Shown here one piece after another: positions 1 to 7,510 of a stretch of DNA of 30,892 nt; position 1 is the first letter of the stretch; each line of letters starts with the position of its first letter. The stretch covers positions 1 through 30,892 of the IMG/VR virus record IMGVR_UViG_3300048790_000108. One strand, 5' to 3'. Source of the stretch: a virus. Below the pieces are notes generated by a model that was not told the origin of the DNA, searched no databases, and saw only the letters and a program-made list of their open reading frames with translations. The translations under genes were made by a program, and so were the position numbers.

Positions 1-15
1 TATGCTCTTTAACAT
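1..15 (-). CDS. Possible start of a further leftward gene (partial)
   Basis: An ATG at 15-13 lies directly after the TAA stop of the gene ending at 16 and opens a frame reading M-L-K-S-I to the window edge. Immediate stop-start coupling is the rule in this operon, which is the only support. Only five codons are visible, so nothing can be said about function. Confidence 0.25.
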
Positions 16-273
16 TTAGCCCTCATCAACTCCATCTGTATCCAAGCGCTCTTTGTCGACACAACCGCCCTCAACTGAATCTGCTTCTATTTGCGCAGCG
101 AACGCCAAAACGATACCTTCAAACCGCGGAGCGTACCTATCTAAAGCAGCTTCCGCACAATCTTTGTCCGCCCACGATTCGTCACTGATCATTCGATCTC
201 CGTCCGGGTAGGTTATGACAAGCACGAATCTCCCGTTTTCACGTTCAACTTTAAAACTAAAATCGTAATCCAT
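16..273 (-). CDS. Hypothetical protein, 85 aa, downstream of terminase
   Basis: This is an unrecognised acidic 85-residue protein. I chose the ATG at 273, not the longer open frame reaching 354, because it has a good GGAGG ribosome site about 7 bases upstream and because the longer frame would run into the neighbouring gene. The N-terminal half (MDYDFSFKVERENGRFVLVI) alternates charged and hydrophobic residues in a beta-strand-like pattern. It is the last complete gene of the leftward operon in the window. No motif points to a function. Confidence 0.6.
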   Translation of the reverse strand: MDYDFSFKVERENGRFVLVITYPDGDRMISDESWADKDCAEAALDRYAPRFEGIVLAFAAQIEADSVEGGCVDKERLDTDGVDEG

Positions 274-293
274 GGCTAACCTCCGATTTCCTT

Positions 294-518
294 TCACTTC
301 CCGCGCATCTGATCCATCACCCCTTTCCAACCAGGGCTTTCTTCCGCCTTCCAATTAGACCAGTCCTCCTCTTGCCACTCCATAAGATTTTTGAAACCAT
401 TTGACTTCCTGCCGCCACGAAGATTAACTTCCTGTGCCTTATCCAGAGCTTCTCTTTCTGACTCAGCTTCGACTAAAACTGCTTGAGTAATTTGCCTACT
501 CACTTTGTATGTAGCCAT
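294..518 (-). CDS. Hypothetical protein, 74 aa
   Basis: An unrecognised small soluble protein beginning MATYKVSRQITQAVLVEAES. The ATG at 518 is preceded by a strong GGAGG site. The N-terminus reads as a beta-strand followed by an acidic helix containing EREALDKAQEV, a layout common in small phage proteins of unknown role. The C-terminal third is rich in tryptophan, glutamate and lysine. It lies 20 bases upstream of the next gene and 44 bases downstream of the previous one, in the same transcription direction as terminase. Confidence 0.65.
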   Translation of the reverse strand: MATYKVSRQITQAVLVEAESEREALDKAQEVNLRGGRKSNGFKNLMEWQEEDWSNWKAEESPGWKGVMDQMRGK

Positions 519-562
519 CAGTCCCTCCTACATCCACTGCAACCTGTCAGCCTTTGCGATGC

Positions 563-829
563 TTACGTGTGGTTTTGGTCATCTTCGACCTCCAACACTT
601 CTAGGATCGTCGCTGGTTTCTCCAAGCCAATAAACGCTCCTGCTACCGACTCCACGGGACGCACCCATCGGTCGTCTTCGTATCGATCGTTCTCAGAACA
701 TATTTGCCTGTTGCCCCACTTGTCGATGTGAATGAAATACCAGTGTGGCCCGTTGCCTCCGCTCCATGTGACGCGGACCTTCTCCCCATCGGTGAGAACT
801 TCAGCTTCTTGTTGAGTGAGTCGTCTCAT
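563..829 (-). CDS. Hypothetical protein, 88 aa, coupled to TerL
   Basis: The ATG at 829 overlaps the TGA of the terminase gene (ATGA), which sets the start and implies translational coupling; the longer open frame to 949 lies inside terminase and is not used. The protein starts MRRLTQQEAEVLTDGEKVRV. A central segment (VTWSGGNGPHWYFIHIDKWG) looks like a small beta-rich domain with aromatic residues. The family is unknown. Its position directly after TerL may mean co-expression with packaging, but nothing in the residues shows that. Confidence 0.65.
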   Translation of the reverse strand: MRRLTQQEAEVLTDGEKVRVTWSGGNGPHWYFIHIDKWGNRQICSENDRYEDDRWVRPVESVAGAFIGLEKPATILEVLEVEDDQNHT

Positions 830-2637
830 ATCCACGCCAATCTGTTTGCTTTCTGTTTCTGCTTCGAGTAAATTTCCAATTTTCTGAGATGATCGTTGCC
901 GGTTGTCACGAGTACGCCCATGCCGCTCACCGAGGGATCTTTGACCCACTGGGGCATCTGCCCACGGGTGTTTTCAAAGCCGGCGTTCTCCAATTCCTCC
1001 TTGGTCATGAGGACGTTTTTGGATGCGCGATGCTGGCAAGCGGTGGGGTGATTTTGCTCTTTCGCAATCCAACCGAGAAATCCTGCCATTAAAATATCGT
1101 CGTGGCCCACAGCCACATTCCAACGCCAGCCCATTTCCAGTTTGGCCTTCTTCATCTGATCCGTGAACAATCTGTCTTTCGGCACGACTTCCTTTTTGTA
1201 CAAAGACAAACGAAACATTGAAAACATCATACGACGATACCGATCACTCGTTTCAAATCCGTAAGCCACGCCTTGTTTAGAAGAGATGATTTTATCGTCA
1301 CGGCCCTTCCAAATATATTGGTTAGGATAGAACAAACGATCGCGAAGTTCACGCATAGTTACATACCCGATGTTATTCAGCTCAACATTGAGCATCGCGC
1401 CATTGAAGTAATAACCCAGCGCCGCGGCGTTGAGAGCAAGTTCTTCTGGAGACACTCGGGAGTTGTACCGGGCAGCCATGTCGCCAGTCTCTGCATTCCA
1501 GCAGACCATGGCTGCGTAATCGCCTGGTGCTACAGTAGACTCTTCGCCACGCGCTGAATCTACGCCCACGAAATAGTGATGCTTAACTTGTGGCGTCTCA
1601 TAAAGAGCGAGCGGGCCGTCCATGCTCTTAATTAACTCCCCGCGCTTGCCGTCTGGAGTCAATACACAGCGGCCCCGCCATGGTGGATTTCTCACCACGC
1701 AGTTCTCGGCAAACTGCATCTCCTCCACCGTAAACGCAGGGTTACCTGTAGCTACAAAGGCTTCTTCTGGAGTTGACGGGTATTCTGCTCTCCATTTCTC
1801 AAGGATGCCCTCGCACTTCGTAGAGAGCGTCTCTCGGAACCAAGCTATCTGCGACTTAGTGAGCTTTACTTTTTTCCCTGTCTTCCAGTGTTTGATTCCA
1901 GTCATCAAGAATTTTTCATACTCGTCACGCGGAGCATCTAGTGCAAACTCTTCTGGAAGCTGATATGCTGGATCATCCCACCAAGGGAGGAAGATCGGCA
2001 AGAATTCATTGTCCCCCGCAACAGCCGCTTCCCACGCCTGATAGTACGCCTCGCCAGGGCCTTCCATGCCGTTTGCGGTACTTTCAATTATGATCACGTT
2101 GTTCGGGTCTTTACTCACTGTGTTCATGAGCGAAGTGAAGACACCTTCATACGGGTAGAACCCTGCTTCTGTAAGGTGCAAGAAGCTCGACGTTAACCCA
2201 CGCTGACCGTGTACAGTCGCCGCCGTGTGATGGGTGAACTGTGAATCGGGACCATCGCTGTGAGGCCATACAAGAGTCTTCTTAGTAGGCTTCGCCGCGC
2301 CAACGTACAGGTCTCTACAGTCCTCACGGAAACTACAGGCCATCGCGAAGTTAGCTGCCGCGACCTCCGCATTCTGTGCAATGCAACGCGCAAGTGCGCC
2401 TGGGTGGGCTATGCAATGCGCTTGCCCAAGGCCTGTAGCTAGCGTAGAGAGCCCAACACGTCTAGCTTTACAAAATATGCCAAAGAGCCGCCGCTTGCGA
2501 GCGAGGTGTTCTTTGAATTGCTCGAACACCTGAATCTGCTGCTCGCGGAGGTGAAAACGGTGAAAGGTTCCCTCATCGCGATCTCGAATGTGGAGATTGC
2601 TGAAGAACCGCTGTACGTGATCGAGATTGAGCGCGAT
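826..2637 (-). CDS. terL: Phage terminase large subunit (TerL)
   Basis: TerL is the ATP-driven DNA-packaging motor and headful/site nuclease acting at the procapsid portal. Counting from the start chosen here: a Walker A-like KARRVGLST near residues 57-65, a Walker B-like LHLTEA near 153-158, the coupling motif ESTANG near 185-190, a PSTPEEAF segment near 287-294, then an RNase H-like nuclease with acidic residues at D360 (GVDSARG), E419 (NVELNN) and D513/D514 (VGHDDI). The first canonical start is GTG at 2529, but the frame stays open 42 codons upstream and encodes a typical TerL N-terminus (DHVQRFF, RDRDEGTFHRF, REQQIQVFEQF). No ATG, GTG or TTG exists there. An ATC at 2637 sits 7 bases after an AGGAG, so I place the start there provisionally, giving 603 aa. 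The function is secure; the exact start is not. Confidence 0.93.
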   Translation of the reverse strand: MALNLDHVQRFFSNLHIRDRDEGTFHRFHLREQQIQVFEQFKEHLARKRRLFGIFCKARRVGLSTLATGLGQAHCIAHPGALARCIAQNAEVAAANFAMACSFREDCRDLYVGAAKPTKKTLVWPHSDGPDSQFTHHTAATVHGQRGLTSSFLHLTEAGFYPYEGVFTSLMNTVSKDPNNVIIIESTANGMEGPGEAYYQAWEAAVAGDNEFLPIFLPWWDDPAYQLPEEFALDAPRDEYEKFLMTGIKHWKTGKKVKLTKSQIAWFRETLSTKCEGILEKWRAEYPSTPEEAFVATGNPAFTVEEMQFAENCVVRNPPWRGRCVLTPDGKRGELIKSMDGPLALYETPQVKHHYFVGVDSARGEESTVAPGDYAAMVCWNAETGDMAARYNSRVSPEELALNAAALGYYFNGAMLNVELNNIGYVTMRELRDRLFYPNQYIWKGRDDKIISSKQGVAYGFETSDRYRRMMFSMFRLSLYKKEVVPKDRLFTDQMKKAKLEMGWRWNVAVGHDDILMAGFLGWIAKEQNHPTACQHRASKNVLMTKEELENAGFENTRGQMPQWVKDPSVSGMGVLVTTGNDHLRKLEIYSKQKQKANRLAWI

Positions 2638-2651
2638 GAGGGTTCTCCTAG

Positions 2652-2816
2652 TTACTCAGTTCTTCCGCATTCCCCGTGGAACCTGCGTGAACCTTCAGCA
2701 TACAACTCCTTCGCCACTTCCTTTATTTTTGAACTCCCCAGATAAACGTGTACACCTTCATAAGTTATAGACGCCCTATACGAATCCGAGCGCTTAGGTA
2801 ACTGAACTCCCTTAAT
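2652..2816 (-). pseudogene. AP2-like DNA-binding domain remnant
   Basis: About 54 codons in this frame match the AP2/ERF-like fold found at the ends of phage HNH homing endonucleases: KGVQLPKR, then YRASITYEGVHVYLG, then KEVAKELYAEGSRRFHGE. These correspond to the family pattern G-V, R-A-x-I, Y-L-G, A-x-x-Y, G-E. No HNH catalytic part precedes it and no ATG, GTG or TTG lies near the domain start. An ATT at 2816 overlaps the upstream stop, and a CTG lies at 2846. Most likely it is the C-terminal leftover of a homing endonuclease beside terL; a tiny stand-alone AP2 protein with a rare start is the alternative. Confidence 0.6.
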
Positions 2817-3114
2817 CCCCGCTGAAAGCGTCGATGATGTCCACAGCCCAGGCGCCGATCTCGCTATCGCCGGCTGCCTGGCCGCGCAACTGATCCGCCA
2901 TCTCATCGACCAGCGCTTTCTGGATCGCATTGGCGAATGCTGCGGAGGCGCCGCCGGGGCCGAGGGAGCGGGGAGTGCCGGCGAGGAGACGCTGATCGAG
3001 CGCGGCGAGCCTGGAGATGCGTGTGGGCGGCGCGGCCGATGGGTGGGCAGGCTCGACTATGTCCGCGATATACAGATCAAGCGGGCGATGGATGGGGCTA
3101 AGCGGTCTGGTCAC
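2812..3114 (-). CDS. Hypothetical protein, 100 aa
   Basis: An unrecognised protein starting with GTG at 3114 behind an AAAGGAGA ribosome site. The first half is rich in proline, alanine and arginine and probably disordered (HPSAAPPTRISRLAALDQR). The second half is predicted helical and acidic (AIQKALVDEMADQLRGQ) and ends DIIDAFSGD. It lies two genes upstream of TerL. A small-terminase role is conceivable from position and helical content, but there is no visible HTH, so I do not call it TerS. Confidence 0.55.
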   Translation of the reverse strand: MTRPLSPIHRPLDLYIADIVEPAHPSAAPPTRISRLAALDQRLLAGTPRSLGPGGASAAFANAIQKALVDEMADQLRGQAAGDSEIGAWAVDIIDAFSGD

Positions 3115-3298
3115 TGGTGCTCTCCTTTGCCGCCGGCTCAGGCGGCGCGTTGACGATGCTGTGCCCGCCGGGGAACCCTGTAACGCTCTCGTCTGCGTGA
3201 CCGCGCTCGCGCATACAGTAGGTGCTGACTCGACCGTTGCCGTCCAGATAAATCGTCGCGTGACAAGGAACGAACGGGTTGAGAACGGAATTGGTCAT
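3098..3298 (-). CDS. Hypothetical Cys/His-containing protein, 66 aa
   Basis: A small protein starting MTNSVLNPFVPCHATIYLDG. The spacing PCH...YCMRERGH supplies two cysteines and two histidines that could hold a metal ion. The ATG at 3298 overlaps the TGA of the upstream gene, and an AGAGGGTCC sequence precedes it; the same sequence precedes the start at 3519. The 3' end overlaps the next gene by 17 bases. The family is unknown. Confidence 0.55.
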   Translation of the reverse strand: MTNSVLNPFVPCHATIYLDGNGRVSTYCMRERGHADESVTGFPGGHSIVNAPPEPAAKESTSDQTA

Positions 3299-3519
3299 CG
3301 GACCCTCTTCAAAACTGATGCATTTAACAGTGGCATTCTGAATCCTTTACAGTCGTCGCAATCCAAGCATCGATCCGTAAGAACAATTGTGCGAACTTCA
3401 GCGTAATGAGGATTAGCATGACGGGATAGTTTGTGGGTACATGCGCAAATTTCATTGCGCCCCTCGCCCAGCCATTCAAATTCCTGTGGCTTTTGTTCTA
3501 TCGTTAACCGGATCGTCAT
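3295..3519 (-). CDS. Small zinc-ribbon-like protein, 74 aa
   Basis: Cysteine-rich: CACTHKLSRH in the middle and CLDCDDC further on give four to five metal-ligand candidates in a compact protein, suggesting a zinc knuckle (inference). The ATG at 3519 follows AGAGGGTCC and overlaps the preceding stop (ATGA); the 3' end is coupled to the next gene in the same way. It belongs to the group of small Cys-pair proteins filling this operon. Confidence 0.6.
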   Translation of the reverse strand: MTIRLTIEQKPQEFEWLGEGRNEICACTHKLSRHANPHYAEVRTIVLTDRCLDCDDCKGFRMPLLNASVLKRVR

Positions 3520-3830
3520 TGGACCCTCTTGATCATCGGACCGGACAGGTCCGTGATGATTCTACTTATCTGGTCTTCGCTCTTTCCTATCTGCGCCTCT
3601 TGCTCATCGAGAATGCGAATCGCATCGAGCAAGTCATCCTTCGTGGCTTTCTCCAGCCCGCCTGGAACGAGCAGGATCGGGTTGGCATACTGCGAGAAGC
3701 CCACGCCCTGCTGCGTCATCTCCAGGAAGGTTGACATTGCCTCCGGGGATTTTACGATGATGACATCCTTGGGGCCGAGGGACAACTTCTCGACAGACTC
3801 GCGGAGAATTTGTTCGTACTTTTGGCTCAT
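3516..3830 (-). CDS. Hypothetical helical protein, 104 aa
   Basis: Starts MSQKYEQILRESVEKLSLGP. The KDVIIVKSPEAMSTFLEMTQ stretch looks like a strand followed by an amphipathic helix, and the C-terminal 40 residues are strongly helical and acidic (DDLLDAIRILDEQEAQIG). No family is recognised. The ATG overlaps the TGA of the upstream gene, so it is translationally coupled on both sides. Confidence 0.6.
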   Translation of the reverse strand: MSQKYEQILRESVEKLSLGPKDVIIVKSPEAMSTFLEMTQQGVGFSQYANPILLVPGGLEKATKDDLLDAIRILDEQEAQIGKSEDQISRIITDLSGPMIKRVQ

Positions 3831-4387
3831 CGAATATCGCCCTCTTCCTGGCCGTCGAACCTGTATTTCTTTCGCTGCTCGGGAGGTAGCATTTTTTCAC
3901 GATTGACCTCGCGAACGCACAACGCGTTGCAATAGTGGTAGCACATTGCCGTACCGGTTTCCGGATCAAGCACGTTGCTGTTAAACAGCCATTGCGTCTT
4001 TCTTGCTTCCTCCAACGTCTTCCCGCAGCCGTGGCACCGCTCAGTATTCCCGTCGTCCATCCGCTGCTGCAATGTCTGCGCGGCAAGATCGCACTGCTTG
4101 CGCATCTTCGCCAGTGCTTCAAGTCCGCTCTGCACCTCGATCGCGCGGAAGTAGTTCCGCACTTCAAGCTCGGTCGCCGAGAGCGACAGCCAGGCCGCCG
4201 TCAGAGTCGCCGCGGCAGCGGAATGCGCCGAACGGGGATTGATCGTGGGTGGAGGCGCGTTCAAAGCAGCAAGCTCCTTGTCGAGGTCTTCGACAGTGCG
4301 AGTGGGCGCGGCCTTGGTTTTACCGTTGGGAACGGAATTTACCCCTTGTGTTGGCTGACTGGTGTGGACTGCTGCGAGACGTGACAT
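3827..4387 (-). CDS. Zinc-finger-containing hypothetical protein, 186 aa
   Basis: Residues 1-70 are low-complexity (alanine, proline, threonine) and probably a linker. Residues 75-110 form a likely helix (EVRNYFRAIEVQSGLEALAK). The C-terminal part holds a cysteine set: CHGCGKT near 118, then CYHYCNALC near 148, enough for one zinc site. A basic, acidic-tailed end follows. The ATG at 4387 has an AAGGA site upstream. The role is unknown; the metal site is inferred from spacing only. Confidence 0.6.
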   Translation of the reverse strand: MSRLAAVHTSQPTQGVNSVPNGKTKAAPTRTVEDLDKELAALNAPPPTINPRSAHSAAAATLTAAWLSLSATELEVRNYFRAIEVQSGLEALAKMRKQCDLAAQTLQQRMDDGNTERCHGCGKTLEEARKTQWLFNSNVLDPETGTAMCYHYCNALCVREVNREKMLPPEQRKKYRFDGQEEGDIR

Positions 4388-4408
4388 GGTGGTCCTTTCG
4401 AGTTCCGA

Positions 4409-4744
4409 TTAAACTGCCTGCGCTACTATCTCTCGACCGAGGCGTTTCAGCATATCTACTTCAAAATCCCGGTCAAATTCTTCTTCCGTAAACTGCTTCA
4501 GCACCATGGAGCGTGGAACACTGTGCTCGGCCTTCAGCTCATTACACTTTGCAAAAACATTTGCACGCCAGGGCGCATATTCGCCGGTGTTCGCGCATAA
4601 AGTTCCAAACATCTCGACATGAGCGAGCCCGTCGTTGCGCAGATAATACCGATAATAGTTGGTAGCCTGCTCGCCATCCCTATGCTTTCGCTTGGAAGGC
4701 GCCTCGAAGACTCGCACTTTTACCCAACGCAACGATTCGTCCAT
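4409..4744 (-). CDS. Hypothetical protein, 111 aa
   Basis: Starts MDESLRWVKVRVFEAPSKRK directly after the stop of the upstream gene (stop-start abutting at 4744/4745). It is a mixed alpha/beta protein with a tyrosine cluster (TNYYRYYLRNDG), a central helix and an acidic C-terminal segment (TEEEFDRDFEVDMLKRLG). No motif is recognised. It lies 21 bases upstream of the next gene. Confidence 0.6.
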   Translation of the reverse strand: MDESLRWVKVRVFEAPSKRKHRDGEQATNYYRYYLRNDGLAHVEMFGTLCANTGEYAPWRANVFAKCNELKAEHSVPRSMVLKQFTEEEFDRDFEVDMLKRLGREIVAQAV

Positions 4745-5347
4745 CTAGTAAGCCTCCTGTTCCCGCAAAGCCGACTCTTCCGGAGTCAACGGATTCCTGG
4801 GATCGCCGTAGAGGTGAAGCATCAACTCGCTGCCGCGCGCCACGCGAGTCCAGTACGCTTCCTCGGTCCTGAACTCTTCCCGGCTGGCTACGTGATCATC
4901 CATCTGAGGACAAAGCTTGCCGCCGATCGCCATCTGGATCTGGAGCGCTCCACCACCGAGTTCACGATACTCGACCAGTTCGTATTTACCGTCCTTCGAT
5001 CTGCGGTGGTCCGAATCCCACTGAATCGATTTCGAGGCCTCCCTCGCACGTGCCGCGTCCAAGCTCATCTCCCGCATGAGCCCGAGTTCGAACGGGGACC
5101 GCTTGCGCTTCTGCATTGGGCCTCTGAGGAGCTGGCCCTGGCTTGCGAGAGTCTTTCTGACTTCCCGTTTGAAGAACTGGTCGGTCATCACCCGGACGGA
5201 GAGCTTGCGGTTCACGTCCTTGCACGCCTGGCAGCCAAACACATGCGCGTGGTCCTTGGTCTGCAAATAGATCATACGGGTGGGCAAGCCCCTCGGGTGC
5301 TGGGGGTTCGTGCAATGGGGAAGCGCGCTGTCGGGTAGAGTGGCCAT
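4745..5347 (-). CDS. Hypothetical Cys-pair protein, 200 aa
   Basis: The ATG at 5347 overlaps the TGA of the 56-residue gene upstream (TGATG); the TTG three bases earlier is not needed. The N-terminal region has CTNPQHPRG and CQACKD, a plausible zinc site (C-x4-H ... C-x2-C). The middle is basic and helical (RKTLASQGQLLRGPMQKRKR) and the C-terminal part acidic (TPEESALREQEAY). Unknown family. The N-terminal zinc site plus basic patch would suit nucleic-acid binding, but that is inference. Confidence 0.6.
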   Translation of the reverse strand: MATLPDSALPHCTNPQHPRGLPTRMIYLQTKDHAHVFGCQACKDVNRKLSVRVMTDQFFKREVRKTLASQGQLLRGPMQKRKRSPFELGLMREMSLDAARAREASKSIQWDSDHRRSKDGKYELVEYRELGGGALQIQMAIGGKLCPQMDDHVASREEFRTEEAYWTRVARGSELMLHLYGDPRNPLTPEESALREQEAY

Positions 5348-5517
5348 CAATCTTCCTTCTCCCGCGCCTGCTTCTCGGCCCAGACCAATCTGTCGGCCGT
5401 AACCAGATCGGACAGCACGCCATCGTAATCGTGTCGCGCCGAGGCAACCAGACCGTAGAGAAACATCGGCTCAGGATGAGTTTGCATGGCTGCGGCGATC
5501 TCTTCAACTCGGTTCAT
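5347..5517 (-). CDS. Small hypothetical protein, 56 aa
   Basis: This short gene fills what would otherwise be a gap between two operon members. It reads MNRVEEIAAAMQTHPEPMFL and ends AEKQAREKED. It is almost entirely helical with an acidic C-terminus. Its TGA overlaps the ATG of the next gene by one base, matching the coupling used elsewhere here. The ribosome site is modest (AAGG about 12 bases upstream). Function unknown. Confidence 0.6.
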   Translation of the reverse strand: MNRVEEIAAAMQTHPEPMFLYGLVASARHDYDGVLSDLVTADRLVWAEKQAREKED

Positions 5518-5538
5518 GTTGGTTGCAACCTTACTGTA

Positions 5539-5928
5539 CTACAACCCAAGTATGCTCCGTGCATTCTCCGATGTGTGTTCTCCAAAAGCCGCATCTCTCT
5601 GCTCCTGAGTAGATTGCCCCGCACCATGCAGCCCACTCCAAAGCACTTGAGCCGCCGGCCTACTATACCTATCAGTGAGTGCCCGCGCCCACTGGCTAAA
5701 AACACCCAACTCCGGCATCACTTGTATACGGCACTCGGGAGACATACACTCCAACTGCTCCCGCGCAATCCCAGTCAACATCCACTGGAGATCGACAACG
5801 TTGCAATCGGGGTAGAAGTCGCGTGCGTAAGCGAGTACGTTGTTCCCCCACGCGGGTCTACGAAACAAACACAGGAGATTCTGCGGGGCTGGTTGCAAAA
5901 TGTAATCGGTCCACTCAATTCCGTTCAC
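5539..5928 (-). CDS. Hypothetical protein, 129 aa
   Basis: Starts with GTG at 5928 (read as MNGIEWTDYILQPAPQN), 14 bases downstream of the previous stop, with a GGTAGAAGG stretch as ribosome site. It has an internal helical part (LQWMLTGIAREQLECM) and a C-terminal half rich in glutamine, alanine and arginine (QSTQEQRDAAFGEHTSENAR) that resembles mobile tails of small structural proteins. No recognised family. Confidence 0.55.
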   Translation of the reverse strand: MNGIEWTDYILQPAPQNLLCLFRRPAWGNNVLAYARDFYPDCNVVDLQWMLTGIAREQLECMSPECRIQVMPELGVFSQWARALTDRYSRPAAQVLWSGLHGAGQSTQEQRDAAFGEHTSENARSILGL

Positions 5929-5942
5929 CTTCTACCTCACCT

Positions 5943-6740
5943 TCACCTTGATCTTACCCATGCCTTGATCTGGCCGGCGCCCATGCAGACGGGGCAGGCG
6001 CCTGTGTGCCCGCTGTCGCCCATGATCTGACCGCCGCCGCCGCAGCGGCCGCAGGCCTTGCCTGTGGTGGCCAGGTTGCGCGGCTCGCGCTTGCGCGTAG
6101 CGGGCTTGGCTGTTTCAGTTAGGGTGTCGGGATCAGTCTGGTCCTGGCCGTCCTGCACCGCCTGCTGGCGCTGGAAGCGCATGTCCTCGGCAGCCTTGAC
6201 GGCATCGCGCTCGGCCTGCGCAGCCTCCTGCAGAAGCCGATCCATCTCGGCCTCGGCCAGCTCCGGCGCCGGGGGAGCCGCGGCATCCTGGAAGATTTGT
6301 GGCTTCCTGCGGGCGGGAATCTTCACCGGATCACTGGGGCCAGGTGTGGGGGCTGGGGCTTCTCCGGTAGCGATCTCCCCGGTGCGGCCAGCTTCGAGGT
6401 CCGCAGCGAACTGATCCTGAATGTCAAGCTCTCCAGCGTAAGCCTTAACCTTGGCAGACTGATGGGATGCCAATCCGTAATCGAGCGCGTGAGTGTTGGG
6501 ATCTCCGAGAGGAGGCTTGACAGCTCCAGCGGGAGCGCCCTTCGCAGGCCAATCACCGTTCCGCTTCATCACCTTCATTTCGCCGTCAGTGATAATTGTG
6601 ACTTTGCGCGCCGCCGCAGCCGCAGGGAGAATAGCCTGAGCCATGAGCTTACCGATCGGGCCGGTGGAGTTGATGATAAAGTCGCCGTCGTCAAGAATCA
6701 CGGTGAGAGCGGGTTTTACAGATTCGATTTCTTGGGTCAT
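5943..6740 (-). CDS. Hypothetical protein with C-terminal DnaJ-type zinc motif, 265 aa
   Basis: Start at 6740 (MTQEIESVKPALTVILDDGD) overlaps the previous TGA (ATGA). Residues 10-60 look like a compact alpha/beta domain. Residues 110-200 are long, charged and probably coiled (EAEMDRLLQEAAQAERDAVK), with proline-rich linkers. The last 30 residues contain CGRCGGGG and CPVCMGAG, the paired C-x2-C-x-G-x-G repeats of DnaJ/HSP40 cysteine-rich domains, one zinc site here instead of two. The first 11 residues equal those of the upstream gene (see duplication). The zinc motif is visible; its role is unknown. Confidence 0.7.
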   Translation of the reverse strand: MTQEIESVKPALTVILDDGDFIINSTGPIGKLMAQAILPAAAAARKVTIITDGEMKVMKRNGDWPAKGAPAGAVKPPLGDPNTHALDYGLASHQSAKVKAYAGELDIQDQFAADLEAGRTGEIATGEAPAPTPGPSDPVKIPARRKPQIFQDAAAPPAPELAEAEMDRLLQEAAQAERDAVKAAEDMRFQRQQAVQDGQDQTDPDTLTETAKPATRKREPRNLATTGKACGRCGGGGQIMGDSGHTGACPVCMGAGQIKAWVRSR

Positions 6741-7021
6741 ATCAGCCTTGTACGTCCAGATTTTAGTGGTTCCGAAAATGGCGATGTTTTGAAGGCCGAA
6801 TCCTTGATTCGTATCCCCCAGCAAAGCGGTCGTGAATGGTCACAACCAGGGCGCTCGCAATTCTGATTGTGAAACTCCGCGCAAGGACATACGCCGCCAC
6901 GCAAGGAACAAAACTCAGGCTTAACGTGATCCGCGTGCGGGCCTGTATCTCCAGCGTGGTCGTCAAACCAGCGGGCCATGTCGTCAGCGGCGGGTTTTAC
7001 GGATTCGATTTCTTGGGTCAT
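6737..7021 (-). CDS. Cysteine-rich hypothetical protein, 94 aa
   Basis: Starts at 7021 with MTQEIESVKPA, the same N-terminus as the next gene. A middle region (CSLRGGVCPCAEFHNQNC, then CDHSRPLC) has seven cysteines and several histidines, suggesting metal binding. The C-terminus is basic. It begins two bases after the previous stop and is coupled to the next gene by ATGA. I read it as one product of the local duplication at 6708-7530, with a different body fused to a shared start. Confidence 0.6.
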   Translation of the reverse strand: MTQEIESVKPAADDMARWFDDHAGDTGPHADHVKPEFCSLRGGVCPCAEFHNQNCERPGCDHSRPLCWGIRIKDSAFKTSPFSEPLKSGRTRLI

Positions 7022-7023
7022 CG

Positions 7024-7233
7024 TTATCCAATCTGGTCTGAAAAGAACTCGTCCGGTAACAAATCGCATTTCGTAAGTGGAACTTCAAAAGCCTTATGCG
7101 AGAACGAACAAGATGGGCGAGTCGGGTGCGACACTACCACTTTCCCGTTTTTCTGTTCTGTCCAACACATGCACCCGCACTCAGTGCAGATACACCCGTT
7201 CTGAGGAAATTGATAAACGCCAGTAATGTTCAT
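7024..7233 (-). CDS. Small zinc-ribbon-like protein, paralogue of the gene at 7280
   Basis: A 69-residue protein, MNITGVYQFPQNGCICTECG..., with CICTECGCMCW as probable metal ligands and a tail containing SHKAFEVPLTKC. The layout (aromatic lead-in, C-T-x-C, histidine, single cysteine, K-x-F-E-hydrophobic) also appears in the gene at 7280-7510, so I read the two as diverged paralogues. Its ATG overlaps the TGA of the 17-codon ORF. Function unknown. Confidence 0.6.
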   Translation of the reverse strand: MNITGVYQFPQNGCICTECGCMCWTEQKNGKVVVSHPTRPSCSFSHKAFEVPLTKCDLLPDEFFSDQIG

Positions 7234-7283
7234 CTCCGACTCCGTTCCATGGCAATTTTTACGGATTCGATTTCTTGATTCAC
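7230..7283 (-). CDS. 17-codon hybrid mini-ORF at a duplication junction
   Basis: GTG at 7283 overlaps the upstream TGA (GTGA) and the frame runs MNQEIESVKIAMERSRR to a TGA that overlaps the next ATG. The first nine residues copy the start shared by the genes at 7021 and 6740; the last residues copy the end (ERSRR) of the gene at 7507-7731. It is therefore a fusion scar. It may still be translated, keeping ribosomes coupled along the operon, but a peptide function is unlikely. Confidence 0.5.
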   Translation of the reverse strand: MNQEIESVKIAMERSRR

Positions 7284-7510
7284 TTAGCTTCGACCTCTCT
7301 TGCTGCCGGAAAAACTTCTGTTACGTCGATCTCGAATACCTTACCGACCAAGGGACAATCGAACGGGAAACGCTCAACCTTGTGGTGAATAGCCCTCCAT
7401 CGGACTGACCAGTCGGGCAAACGAGATCGATCCAACTCCGGATGGAAATAGTAATCGCATCTGGTGCAATAAAACCCGGTCGGTGTGAAAAGCATTTTCG
7501 GTTCTGTCAT
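7280..7510 (-). CDS. Small zinc-ribbon-like protein, 76 aa
   Basis: Reads MTEPKMLFTPTGFYCTRCDY..., with CTRC, a histidine pair (AIHHK) and a later FDCPLVGKVFEIDV. The metal-ligand pattern and the GKVFEI segment parallel those of the paralogue at 7024-7233. The ATG at 7510 overlaps the upstream stop. Length and composition fit a single zinc knuckle. Function unknown. Confidence 0.6.
   Translation of the reverse strand: MTEPKMLFTPTGFYCTRCDYYFHPELDRSRLPDWSVRWRAIHHKVERFPFDCPLVGKVFEIDVTEVFPAAREVEAK

Noticed and set aside
4619-5338. 239-codon plus-strand open frame
   Set aside because: Antisense to two coupled minus-strand genes (4409, 4745) with good ribosome sites and Cys-pair content.
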